A DNA stretch of 49,153 nucleotides from Gordonia sp. 'Campus' (GTDB lineage Bacteria > Actinomycetota > Actinomycetes > Mycobacteriales > Mycobacteriaceae): assembly GCF_022206305.1 (NCBI RefSeq), contig NZ_JAKOIW010000013.1, positions 99,021 through 148,173 on the forward strand. Direction: 5' to 3'. The position numbers were made by a program, and so were the translations under genes. The notes under the pieces are model-generated. The model ran no database searches. It was given only the letters and a program-made list of their open reading frames with translations, and was not told where the DNA came from. Below are positions 1 to 7,849 of the stretch, in pieces (positions within the stretch are counted from its first letter, which is position 1; each line of letters starts with the position of its first letter).

Positions 1-3
1 CTT

Positions 4-28
4 TCATATGAGTCGGACGCGGTAGCAT
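4..28 (+). promoter_or_regulatory. Candidate nmtR promoter with operator-like palindrome
   Basis: TCATATGA at 4-11 is a perfect 8-bp palindrome, and a -10-like TAGCAT lies at 23-28, eight bases before the ATG at 37. The palindrome would sit near the -35 region, and ArsR/SmtB proteins bind AT-rich inverted repeats at that position. The window edge cuts the left flank, so a full operator cannot be judged. The assignment is inference. Confidence 0.35.
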
Positions 29-36
29 TCCGCTGC

Positions 37-396
37 ATGGGACACGGCATGGAGGCAGGGCGGCCCGCTGCGCGGCTCGACCCGGACTCCGCCGCGCACG
101 TCGCCACCACGCTCCAGGCCCTCGCCACCCCGAGCCGGCTGCTGATCCTCACCGAGCTGCGCTCCGGTCCGCGGTCGGTGACCGATCTGGCCGATGCGGT
201 CGGCATGGAGCAGTCCGCGGTGTCCCACCAGCTCCGGCTGCTACGGAATCTCGGATTGGTCACCGGAACGCGGGCGGGGCGGTCGATCAGCTACAGCCTT
301 TATGACACGCACGTCGCTCAGCTCCTCGACGAGGCGGTGTATCACAGCGAGCATCTGCGGTTGGGTCTCGCCGATCGGCCCCGATCGGCGGGCTGA
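37..396 (+). CDS. nmtR: NmtR-type nickel/cobalt-sensing ArsR/SmtB repressor
   Basis: This 119-residue winged-helix repressor matches M. tuberculosis NmtR closely. It begins Met-Gly-His-Gly, the N-terminus that supplies the Gly2 amine and His3 to nickel in NmtR. The DNA-recognition helix MEQSAVSHQLRLL is at about residues 57-69. The alpha-5 metal ligands are present as Asp90, His92, His103 and His106. Two further C-terminal histidines of the mycobacterial protein, His109 and His116 by recall, are Arg108 and Pro115 here. The start at 37 is chosen over the ATG at 49 because it preserves the Gly-His motif. There is no Shine-Dalgarno but a TAGCAT -10 at 23-28, so the message is probably leaderless. 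The metal exporter it should control is not downstream and may lie left of the window. Confidence 0.9.
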   Translation: MGHGMEAGRPAARLDPDSAAHVATTLQALATPSRLLILTELRSGPRSVTDLADAVGMEQSAVSHQLRLLRNLGLVTGTRAGRSISYSLYDTHVAQLLDEAVYHSEHLRLGLADRPRSAG

Positions 397-427
397 TCCG
401 CGGCACTTGAGGAACGGAAGGCACCGC

Positions 428-1228
428 ATGACCAGTGATCGAACGTCCGCGTCCGGGGAACCGCTGCTGTTGACCGCGCAGTCCGAAGGGGTGCGAACGC
501 TGGTTCTCAACCGCCCGGACGTCCGGAATGCGCTCAGCTCCGGCCTGATCGACGCTCTCCGTACCGAGTTGGCGAATGCCGACCGCGCCGACGACGTCGA
601 CGTGGTCATCCTCACCGGTGCGGGATCGGCGTTCTGCGCCGGCCTGGATCTGGCCGAGTTGGGCTCGTCGACCGAGAGCGCTCGGCTGCTCGATCACGCG
701 GACGTGCCCTTCGGGCATCCGTGGCGCCCGATCTCGAAGCCGATCATCGGCGCGGTCAACGGAGTCGCCGCCACCGGCGGCCTGGAGATCGCCCTGGCGT
801 GCGACGTGCTGATCGCGTCCGAACGGGCCCGCTTCGTCGACACCCACTCGCGGGTCGGGGTGTTGCCGGGCTGGGGTCTGACGTCCCGACTGCCGGAGGC
901 GGTCGGCCGAGGGTTCGCGCGCCGCATGAGCTTGTCCGGCGAGTTCGTCGATGCCCAGACGGCGCTCCGGGTCGGTCTGGTGACCGAGGTGGTGACACAC
1001 GAGCGGCTGATGGACTCGGCGATGGACCTCGCGGTGTCCATCGCCGGGAGTGACCAACTCGCGGTCCGCACCATGCTGGACTCGTACCGGCGCGCCGAGC
1101 AGCATCTCGTCGATCCGGCGCTCGACGCCGAGCACTCCACCTCGGTGGAGTGGATGGCAGGTTTCGACCCCGCTCGGGTGGCCGGTCGTCGGTCCGGCAT
1201 CGTCGAACGCGGCCGGGCCAACAGCTGA
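428..1228 (+). CDS. Enoyl-CoA hydratase/isomerase (crotonase) family protein
   Basis: A 266-residue crotonase-fold protein starting 31 bases after nmtR with a GGAAGG ribosome site. The oxyanion-hole segments are visible: AFCAGLDL at about residues 69-76 and AATGGLEIALACD around 115-126. Glu120 matches the first catalytic glutamate of enoyl-CoA hydratase. The second catalytic glutamate position, about 20 residues later before the GVLPGWG loop, is Ser/Arg (THSRVG). The protein may therefore act on acyl-CoA thioesters but may not be a standard hydratase. The substrate is unknown. Nothing links it functionally to the upstream metal sensor except position and strand. Confidence 0.85.
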   Translation: MTSDRTSASGEPLLLTAQSEGVRTLVLNRPDVRNALSSGLIDALRTELANADRADDVDVVILTGAGSAFCAGLDLAELGSSTESARLLDHADVPFGHPWRPISKPIIGAVNGVAATGGLEIALACDVLIASERARFVDTHSRVGVLPGWGLTSRLPEAVGRGFARRMSLSGEFVDAQTALRVGLVTEVVTHERLMDSAMDLAVSIAGSDQLAVRTMLDSYRRAEQHLVDPALDAEHSTSVEWMAGFDPARVAGRRSGIVERGRANS

Positions 1229-1259
1229 CTCGCGGTGGCGGGAGACGCCCGCTGTCGCA

Positions 1260-1281
1260 TCGAACTCATGTTCGATAAACT
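1260..1281 (+). promoter_or_regulatory. LexA (SOS) box abutting the dnaE2 -10 element
   Basis: TCGAACTCATGTTCGA at 1260-1275 is a perfect match to the mycobacterial/Gram-positive LexA consensus TCGAAC-N4-GTTCGA. It is followed at once by TAAACT (1276-1281), a TAnnnT -10 element, and six bases later by the GTG start of dnaE2. LexA bound here would cover the promoter core, giving damage-inducible expression of a leaderless message. Confidence 0.93.
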
Positions 1282-1287
1282 GCGGAG

Positions 1288-4200
1288 GTGGGCTGGGATC
1301 AGGGACCACCGACATGGTCGGAGATGGAGCGGGTGCTCTCCGGTCGTGCGCCGGGGGAGGCCGATCGGCCCGGCACCGAGTTCGGCCCCGACCTCAGCGA
1401 GTGGGCGCCCTTCCCGGGCGACGGTGGTGACAGCCCGGCGTGGTCCCGCAAACGCGGTGCCTATCACGCCGATGACATCTCCCTCGGCTCGTCGTCGGTG
1501 CCCTACGCCGAACTCCACGCGCACAGTTCGTACAGCTTTCTCGACGGTGCCTCGATGCCGGAGGAGTTGGTCGAGGAGGCCCAGCGTCTCGGTCTTCGTG
1601 CCCTGGCGGTCACCGACCACGACGGCTTCTACGGGGTCGTGCGATTTTCCGAGGCGGCAAGGGAATTCGACATGCCGACGGTCTTCGGCGCGGAGTTGTC
1701 GCTGGAGCCCGACGTCGCCCGAACCGGCCAGAACGACCCCCCGGGGGAGCATCTGCTGGTGCTCGCCCGGGACGGGGAGGGCTACCGCCGGTTGTCGCGG
1801 ACCATCGCCGACGCCCACATGGTCGCGGGAGAGAAGGGTCTCCTGCGTTACGACCGCGAGGCCCTCGCGGGCGCCGGTGGCGGTCATTGGCTGATCATGA
1901 CCGGCTGCCGCAAGGGCGCGGTCCGGCGTGCTCTGGACCGCGGCGGCGTCCCGGCCGCCGAGCACGCCCTGCGTGAGCTGATCGAGACGTACGGACATGA
2001 CAACGTCGTGGTCGAACTGACCGCGCAGGGCATGGCCGACGACGACGAGCGCAACGCGCAGCTCGCCGGGATCGCCGCCCGGGCGGGACTCCCGACCGTG
2101 GCCACCACCGGCGCACATTTCGCCGCCCCTCGGCGTCGCCGGCTGGCCATGGCCATGGCCGCCGTCCGGGCGCGCACCGACATCGACACCATCGCCGGAT
2201 GGATGCCGGGGGTGGCCGGCGCGCACCTGCGCAGCGGGGATGAGATGGCCCGGCTGCTGCCCGCGCATCCCGACGCCATCGACAACGCGGTCGGCATCGC
2301 CGCGGACTGTGCGTTCCACCTGGGTCTGATCGCGCCGCAGCTGCCGCCCTTCGACGTACCCGAGGGATACACCGAGGCGAGCTGGTTGCGCGAACTCACC
2401 ATGACCCGCGCCCGGCGCCGCTACGGCACCGCCGCCGAACATCCGCAGGCCTACCGGCAGATCGAACACGAGCTCGCCATCATCGAAACCCTCACCTTCC
2501 CCGGTTATTTCCTCGTCGTCGCCGACATCGTCGACTTCTGCAAGGCCAACGACATCCTGTGCCAGGGGCGGGGGAGTGCGGCCAACTCGGCGGTCTGCTA
2601 CGCCCTGGGCATCACCAACGTCGATCCCGTCGCCAACAAGCTGCTCTTCGAGCGTTTCCTCGCACCCGAGCGGGACGGCCCGCCCGACATCGACGTCGAC
2701 ATCGAATCCGATCGCCGCGAAGAGGCCATCCAGTACGTCTACCGCCGTTACGGTCGCGACCGCAGCGCGCAGGTCGCCAACGTCATCACCTATCGCGGCA
2801 AGTCGGCGATCCGGGACATGGCCCGGGCGCTCGGGTATGCCCCTGGTCAGCAGGACGCCTGGGCCAAGATGCCCGACACCGCTCCCGCTGACGTCGCCGA
2901 GTTGGCCGGTGAGATCCTCGGCATGCCAAGGCATCTGGGTATCCATTCCGGCGGGATGGTGATCTGTGACCGGCCGATCGCCGACGTCTGTCCGACGGAA
3001 TGGGCGCGGATGGAGAACCGGAGCGTGCTGCAGTGGGACAAGGACGACTGCGCGGCCATCGGGCTGGTCAAGTTCGACATGCTCGGCCTCGGCATGCTCT
3101 CGGCACTGCACTATGCGATCGACCTGGTCGCCGAACACAAGGGCCTCGACGTCGACCTCGCCACCCTCGACCTCGGCGAACCCGCCGTCTACGAGATGCT
3201 CTGTCGCGCAGACTCGGTCGGTGTGTTCCAGGTGGAATCCCGTGCCCAGATGGCGACCCTTCCGCGTCTGAAGCCGCGCTGTTTCTACGACCTCGTCGTC
3301 GAGGTCGCCCTCATCCGGCCCGGCCCCATCCAGGGCGGCTCGGTACACCCGTTCATCAAGCGGCGCAACGGCGACGAGGCGGTGACCGTCGAGCATCCGT
3401 CGATGAACAAGGCACTCGAGCGCACCCTGGGGGTGCCTCTGTTCCAGGAGCAGTTGATGCAACTGGCGGTTGACGTGGCGGGCTTCGATGCCTCCGAGGC
3501 CGACCAGCTGCGCCGGGCGATGGGGTCCAAGCGGTCACCGGAGAAGATGGAACGGCTTCGGCAGCGCTTCTACGAGGGTATGGAAAACCTGCACGGCATC
3601 ACCGGGGACGCCGCCGACCGGATCTTCGAGAAGATGGCCGCGTTCGCCAATTTCGGTTTCCCGGAGAGTCATTCGCAGAGCTTCGCGTCGTTGGTGTTCT
3701 ATTCCTCGTGGTTCAAGCTGCATCACCCGGCGGCGTTCTGCGCCGCGCTGATCCGGGCGCAACCGATGGGCTTCTACTCGCCGCAGACACTTGTCGCCGA
3801 CGCCCGGCGGCACGGCGTGGCGGTGCATCGTCCCGACATCAACGCCTCCCTGGCGCACGCCACGCTGGAGAACGAGGGCCTCGACGTGCGGCTCGGCCTC
3901 GACGGTGTCCGCGGGGTCGGCGGCGACGCGGCACAGCGCATCGTCGACCACCGGGCCGACGGCCCGTACCGGGACATCACCGATCTGTCCCGACGTGCCC
4001 GCCTGAGCGCCAAGGAACTCGAGGGACTCGCCGGTGCCGGGGCCTTCGACAGCTTCGGACTCAGCAGGCGACAGGCGCTGTGGGAGGCGGGGGCAGCGGC
4101 GACGGTCCGCGATGATCAACTGGCCTTGCGCTCGGCGACCGAGACCCCCACGCTTCCCGGGCTTTCCGACATCGAGCTGGCGGCCACCGACGCGTGGGCG

Positions 4201-4575
4201 ACGGGAATCACCCCGACGTCGTATCCGACCCAGTTCCTCCGTCCCCGTCTCGACGCCATGGGCGTGCTGGCGGCCGACCGTCTGCTCGCGGTGCGGGACG
4301 GGTCACGCGTGCTGGTAGGTGGTGCGGTGACCCACCGTCAGCGTCCCGCCACCGCATCGGGGGTGACCTTCATCAACCTCGAGGACGAGACCGGCATGGT
4401 GAACGTGGTGTGTTCGGTCGGGCTGTGGGCGCGGTACCGTGTACTGGCACAAACGGCGCCCGCATTACTCGTCCGCGGACGGGTGCAGAACGCCGAGGGG
4501 GCGGTGACCGTCGTCGCAGATCGTTTGCAGCGCATGGATCTTCGCGTGGGAAGCAGATCCAGGGACTGGCAGTGA
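1288..4575 (+). CDS. dnaE2: Error-prone DNA polymerase III alpha subunit DnaE2
   Basis: A 1095-residue C-family polymerase used in damage-induced translesion synthesis and mutagenesis. The PHP domain opens with AELHAHSSYSFLDG (about residues 73-86) and contains TDHDG (about 108). The palm aspartates are in PPDIDVDIES (about 467-476) and in KFDMLGLG (about 595-602). An HhH-like GVRGVGGDAAQRI segment and an OB-fold (VLVGGAVTHRQRP onwards) follow. The GTG at 1288 is preferred because MGW...GPP matches the start of mycobacterial DnaE2 and lies six bases after a -10 element. In mycobacteria DnaE2 works with ImuA' and ImuB; neither gene is in this window. The perfect upstream SOS box indicates LexA control. 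Confidence 0.97.
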   Translation: MGWDQGPPTWSEMERVLSGRAPGEADRPGTEFGPDLSEWAPFPGDGGDSPAWSRKRGAYHADDISLGSSSVPYAELHAHSSYSFLDGASMPEELVEEAQRLGLRALAVTDHDGFYGVVRFSEAAREFDMPTVFGAELSLEPDVARTGQNDPPGEHLLVLARDGEGYRRLSRTIADAHMVAGEKGLLRYDREALAGAGGGHWLIMTGCRKGAVRRALDRGGVPAAEHALRELIETYGHDNVVVELTAQGMADDDERNAQLAGIAARAGLPTVATTGAHFAAPRRRRLAMAMAAVRARTDIDTIAGWMPGVAGAHLRSGDEMARLLPAHPDAIDNAVGIAADCAFHLGLIAPQLPPFDVPEGYTEASWLRELTMTRARRRYGTAAEHPQAYRQIEHELAIIETLTFPGYFLVVADIVDFCKANDILCQGRGSAANSAVCYALGITNVDPVANKLLFERFLAPERDGPPDIDVDIESDRREEAIQYVYRRYGRDRSAQVANVITYRGKSAIRDMARALGYAPGQQDAWAKMPDTAPADVAELAGEILGMPRHLGIHSGGMVICDRPIADVCPTEWARMENRSVLQWDKDDCAAIGLVKFDMLGLGMLSALHYAIDLVAEHKGLDVDLATLDLGEPAVYEMLCRADSVGVFQVESRAQMATLPRLKPRCFYDLVVEVALIRPGPIQGGSVHPFIKRRNGDEAVTVEHPSMNKALERTLGVPLFQEQLMQLAVDVAGFDASEADQLRRAMGSKRSPEKMERLRQRFYEGMENLHGITGDAADRIFEKMAAFANFGFPESHSQSFASLVFYSSWFKLHHPAAFCAALIRAQPMGFYSPQTLVADARRHGVAVHRPDINASLAHATLENEGLDVRLGLDGVRGVGGDAAQRIVDHRADGPYRDITDLSRRARLSAKELEGLAGAGAFDSFGLSRRQALWEAGAAATVRDDQLALRSATETPTLPGLSDIELAATDAWATGITPTSYPTQFLRPRLDAMGVLAADRLLAVRDGSRVLVGGAVTHRQRPATASGVTFINLEDETGMVNVVCSVGLWARYRVLAQTAPALLVRGRVQNAEGAVTVVADRLQRMDLRVGSRSRDWQ

Positions 4576-4639
4576 CGTCTGCGGGCCGGTGCCCGTGAAC
4601 GGATCGCCGGATGTGAGAGAACCGATCGAGGAAGAGCAG

Positions 4640-4867
4640 ATGCCGCACCAGGTCGTGGTGACCGTCAAACCGAAGAGCAGCAAGGGTCCGTTGGTCGAGA
4701 CGGGGCCCGACGGCGCGATCACCGTGTACGTCCGTGAACCCGCGACGGAGGGCCGGGCGAACAAGGCGGTCTCCGAACTGCTCGCCGCCCACCTCGGTGT
4801 CCCCAAGAGCAAGGTGGCGCTCATCGGCGGCGCGACGGCCCGCACCAAGCGCTACCGCGTCGACTGA
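4640..4867 (+). CDS. DUF167 (YggU-type) small protein
   Basis: A 75-residue protein with the DUF167 pattern: VVVTVKPKSSKGP near the N-terminus, then the EGRANKAVSELLAAHLGVPKSKVALIGGATARTK core. The family is small, soluble and of unknown biochemical role. The ATG at 4640 is chosen because GAGGAAGAG (4628-4636) gives a good ribosome site. A GTG at 4589 in the same frame would add 17 poorly conserved residues. It follows dnaE2 by 64 bases on the same strand. Confidence 0.87.
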   Translation: MPHQVVVTVKPKSSKGPLVETGPDGAITVYVREPATEGRANKAVSELLAAHLGVPKSKVALIGGATARTKRYRVD

Positions 4868-4882
4868 CCAGACGGCCCAGAC

Positions 4883-5347
4883 TCAGACAGCACCGGTGAA
4901 GCCGTGCTGGCGCCAGGCCTCGTAGACGACGATGCTCGCGGCGTTGGCCAGATTGTGTGATCGACGACCGGCGAGCATCGGGATGCGCACCCGGTCGGTG
5001 ACCTCGGGTTCGTCGAGGACCTCCGCCGGCAACCCGGTCGGTTCCGGGCCGAACAGCAGCACGTCGCCCGGCTGATAATCGACGTCGGTGTGATACCGCT
5101 CGGCGTGGGCGGTGAAGGCGAAGACGCGCTCGGGCTTCAGCGTCGTCAAGGCGGTCACCAGGTTGGGATGCACGGTGACGTTGGCCATCTCGTGATAGTC
5201 GAGGCCGGCGCGTTTGACCTGCGCGTCGGACATGGAGAACCCGAGCGGTTCGATCAGGTGGAGTTCGCATCCGGTGTTGGCGGCCAACCGGATCGCGTTG
5301 CCGGTGTTCGGCGGGATGCACGGCTGGTAGAACATGATTCGGAACAT
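4883..5347 (-). CDS. trmL: tRNA (cytidine/uridine-34-2'-O)-methyltransferase TrmL
   Basis: A 154-residue SPOUT methyltransferase that 2'-O-methylates the wobble base of leucine tRNAs. The knot motifs are all present: PPNTGNAIRLAANTG (about residues 12-26), LLFGPEPTGLP (about 96-106), and RIPMLAGRRSHNLANAAS followed by VVYEAWRQ near the C-terminus. In the third motif the family usually has RSLNLSNA; here it reads RSHNLANA. The length is typical. The start MFRIMFYQP matches mycobacterial SpoU (Rv3366). A -10-like TACGCT lies nine bases upstream on the minus strand, so the transcript may be nearly leaderless. The gene converges with the DUF167 gene. Confidence 0.93.
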   Translation of the reverse strand: MFRIMFYQPCIPPNTGNAIRLAANTGCELHLIEPLGFSMSDAQVKRAGLDYHEMANVTVHPNLVTALTTLKPERVFAFTAHAERYHTDVDYQPGDVLLFGPEPTGLPAEVLDEPEVTDRVRIPMLAGRRSHNLANAASIVVYEAWRQHGFTGAV

Positions 5348-5370
5348 GATGGGATCAGCGTAGCGCCGAA

Positions 5371-5403
5371 CGGTTCCGGTCCCCGCTCGGTTCCGGTCCC
5401 CGC
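5371..5403. repeat. Two 16-bp direct repeats upstream of trmL
   Basis: CGGTTCCGGTCCCCGC occurs at 5371-5386 and again at 5388-5403, a 17-base period. The pair lies in the 75-base gap between trmL and the dehydratase-like gene. It could be a slippage duplication. No binding protein can be named. Confidence 0.7.
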
Positions 5404-5422
5404 CGGGGCGCGGCGCGTCTTC

Positions 5423-6361
5423 TCAGAGCGCCAACGGGGTGTTCGCCCCACACAGCACGATGCACAGGGTGGAATCGGGTGGCGGTGTCACGGCGCCGGT
5501 GACCACCGCGGCGACCGCAGTGGCGGTCCCGTGTTCGACGAAGACGCGGTGCGACTCCCACAGCATGCGTCGCGCGGCGATGATCTGGTCGTCGGCGACG
5601 ATCACGCTGCCGACCGCCGGATTGCCGGCGACCGTCTGCCAACACAGATCGCCCACCCGGGTGGCGCCGAGGGAATCGGCGGCGATGCTCTCGAGTTCGA
5701 CGGGAACGGGGGTCCCGGCCGCGAGCGCCTGGTGCAGACACGATGCGCCGATCGGTTCGGCCCCGACGAGACGGTCGCCGGGTCGCAGGGTGGCGGCGAT
5801 GCCGGCGAGCAGGCCGCCACCACCGACACAGACCACCGTCGTGAGTGGTCCGGGCACGTCGTCGGCGAGTTCGAGACCGATGGTGCCGGCCCCGGCGACG
5901 ATGTCGGGACGGTCGTAGGCGTGCAGTGCCAGGGCCCCGGTCTCGAGAGCGAGTTGTTCGGCGGCGTCGGCAGCCTCCTGATAGCGGTTGCCGACGAGAT
6001 GGACACGCGCACCGATCGCCCGCAGGGTGTCGACCTTCACCTGCGGTGCGTTCTCCGGGATCACGGCGGTCACCGGGACGTCGACGATGCGCGCCGCCCA
6101 TGCCGCGCCGATCGCGGCGTTACCGCCGGAGGCCACGAGGACACCTGCCTCGGTCAGCGTTCCCCGAGCCCGGGCGTGCAGGGTCGCCCACAAGCTGCCG
6201 CGAGGCTTGAAACAGCCGCCGATCTGCAGGTATTCGTGCTTGAACACGACGTCGACCGGGCCGTTGGCGGTGTCGAGCACCGCGCGCGACACCGGCGTGT
6301 GCCGGAGAAGCGGGGCGATCGCCGAGTGCGCGTGCTGAACGTCGGTCGGCGTCACTGTCAC
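5423..6361 (-). CDS. PLP-dependent serine/threonine dehydratase-like enzyme
   Basis: A 312-residue fold-type II PLP enzyme. Lys52 in GGCFKPRGS aligns with the Schiff-base lysine (usually SFKxRGA). SGGNAA at 78-83 is the pyridine/phosphate contact, and VGGGGLLAG at about 170-178 is the glycine-rich phosphate cup. It lacks the C-terminal ACT domain of biosynthetic threonine deaminase, so it is more like catabolic threonine/serine dehydratases. The substrate is not proven, and racemases or diaminopropionate-type lyases of the same fold remain possible. On the minus strand the GTG start at 6361 is preceded by TAGTGT and seven bases, a leaderless arrangement. Confidence 0.87.
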   Translation of the reverse strand: MTVTPTDVQHAHSAIAPLLRHTPVSRAVLDTANGPVDVVFKHEYLQIGGCFKPRGSLWATLHARARGTLTEAGVLVASGGNAAIGAAWAARIVDVPVTAVIPENAPQVKVDTLRAIGARVHLVGNRYQEAADAAEQLALETGALALHAYDRPDIVAGAGTIGLELADDVPGPLTTVVCVGGGGLLAGIAATLRPGDRLVGAEPIGASCLHQALAAGTPVPVELESIAADSLGATRVGDLCWQTVAGNPAVGSVIVADDQIIAARRMLWESHRVFVEHGTATAVAAVVTGAVTPPPDSTLCIVLCGANTPLAL

Positions 6362-6473
6362 GGCACCGACACTAGTCGCGCACGCGCCCGATCACGGCCG
6401 ACCGGCGGCACCGACACGGGCACGATGTCCGTCGATGACGGAATCCGGGTGGACGAGTGGAAGAATGTCGGGC

Positions 6474-7346
6474 GTGACCGCGATACGACTCGATGGCAAG
6501 ACGACGCGCGACGAGATCTTCGCTGATCTGGCCGAGCGGGTGGAGAAGCTCCGGCTGGCTGGCGTCACCCCCGGCCTCGGCACCGTGCTGGTGGGCGACG
6601 ATCCGGGTTCGCAATCCTATGTGAAGGGCAAGCACGCCGACTGCGCACGCATCGGGGTGGCCTCGCTCCGCAAGGACCTCCCCGCCGACGCCACCACCGA
6701 ACAGCTCAACGCGGCGATCGACGAGCTCAATGCCAACCCGGCCTGTACCGGGTACATCGTGCAGTTGCCGTTGCCCCGGCATCTCGACGAGAACGCTGCC
6801 CTCGAACGCATCGACCCGCTGAAGGATGCCGACGGTCTGCACCCGATCAATCTCGGTCGTCTGGTGCTCGGCAAGGAGTCGACGCTGCCCTGCACCCCGC
6901 GCGGCGTCATTCACCTGCTCCGCCGCTACGACGTTCCGCTGGCGGGTGCCCGCGTCACGGTCGTGGGTCGCGGTGTGACCATCGGCCGGCCCATCGGGCT
7001 GCTGCTCACCCGTCGCAGTGAGAACGCCACCGTGACGCTCTGCCACACGGGAACGGCCGACCTCCGGTCGGAGGTCGAGCGCGCCGACATCGTGATCGCG
7101 GCTGCGGGCGTCCCGCACCTGATCACCGCCGACATGGTCAAGCCCGGCGCCGCCGTGGTCGATGTGGGCGTCAGCCGGACCGACGCCGGCCTCGTGGGCG
7201 ACGTCCATCCCGACGTCTGGGAGGTCGCCGGTCATGTGTCCCCGAACCCCGGTGGTGTCGGACCGCTGACCCGGGCCTTTCTCCTGGTCAACGTCGTCGA
7301 GCGTGCCGAGCAGATGCTGGCGGCCGGAGGCGGCGGCACTTCGTGA
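6474..7346 (+). CDS. folD: Bifunctional methylene-THF dehydrogenase/methenyl-THF cyclohydrolase
   Basis: FolD interconverts 5,10-methylene-THF and 10-formyl-THF with NADP, feeding purine, fMet and methionine synthesis. The 290-residue protein has the catalytic Tyr49 and Lys53 in SQSYVKGKH. It also has [25 protein letters not shown], the NADP loop [13 protein letters not shown], and the signature [16 protein letters not shown] near the C-terminus. The GTG at 6474 aligns with the M. tuberculosis start (VTAIRLDGK versus MGAIMLDGK). An ATG at 6465, three codons upstream, is the alternative. Its end overlaps the next gene by four bases (GTGA), implying co-translation with a small membrane protein. 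Confidence 0.95.
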   Translation: MTAIRLDGKTTRDEIFADLAERVEKLRLAGVTPGLGTVLVGDDPGSQSYVKGKHADCARIGVASLRKDLPADATTEQLNAAIDELNANPACTGYIVQLPLPRHLDENAALERIDPLKDADGLHPINLGRLVLGKESTLPCTPRGVIHLLRRYDVPLAGARVTVVGRGVTIGRPIGLLLTRRSENATVTLCHTGTADLRSEVERADIVIAAAGVPHLITADMVKPGAAVVDVGVSRTDAGLVGDVHPDVWEVAGHVSPNPGGVGPLTRAFLLVNVVERAEQMLAAGGGGTS

Positions 7347-7717
7347 CAGCGGACGAGCGCGACAGTGAGCCTGCTCACAGCGACGTAGCCGATCACGGTG
7401 CCCCGGCCGGAGGGCCGAAGACCGGGACGGCGGATGACCGACGGCTCCGCGCCGTGCTCATGCAGATCCCATATCTGCTGGTCATGCTGGGTGTCCTGGC
7501 GGCCGCGCTCCTTGTGATGTTCGATCGCTGGCGACGCGGCTCGTTCGTCTTCGGTGCCGCACTTATCGTCGGTGCGGTCCTGCGGGCGTTCATCCCGTCG
7601 TCGCAGGCGGGATTGTTGCAGGTCAGAGGCAAGGCATTCGATGTATCGGTGATGGCGACCGTCGGCGGCGTGATGCTGTGGCTGGCAGCGTCGATCGACT
7701 CTTTGGGCACGGATTGA
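7343..7717 (+). CDS. DUF3017 small membrane protein
   Basis: A 124-residue protein with a charged N-terminal tail of about 35 residues and three predicted membrane segments: about 42-62 ([20 protein letters not shown]), about 69-87, and about 105-119. This is the DUF3017 pattern seen next to folD in mycobacteria (Rv3355c). The function is unknown. The GTG start overlaps the folD stop as GTGA, so translation is probably coupled. Confidence 0.85.
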   Translation: MTADERDSEPAHSDVADHGAPAGGPKTGTADDRRLRAVLMQIPYLLVMLGVLAAALLVMFDRWRRGSFVFGAALIVGAVLRAFIPSSQAGLLQVRGKAFDVSVMATVGGVMLWLAASIDSLGTD

Positions 7718-7724
7718 TTACAAT
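7695..7724 (+). promoter_or_regulatory. Candidate promoter for the Hsp70-like gene
   Basis: A TACAAT -10 at 7719-7724 is preceded at an 18-base spacing by TCGACT (7695-7700). It lies at the end of the DUF3017 gene and would give a leader of about 120 bases before 7850, containing a short GCTGC/GCAGC hairpin. The call rests on motif similarity only. Confidence 0.35.
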
Positions 7725-7849
7725 AGAGACCTGAGCGTGACCTTGAGTCCACATGGTCGCGTGACCTGCACCATTCTGCTGCTCGGCAGCCGACACCGAC
7801 CGCTGGAGTTTGTATCACCGCATCACCAACCGACGATTCCGTCAGCGAA

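Noticed and set aside
694..3462. A 922-codon open frame on the minus strand antisense to the crotonase and dnaE2 genes
   Set aside because: It has no recognisable domain, is rich in Arg/Gly/Asp/His, and lies opposite genes with clear homology. Such long antisense frames are expected in high-GC DNA.
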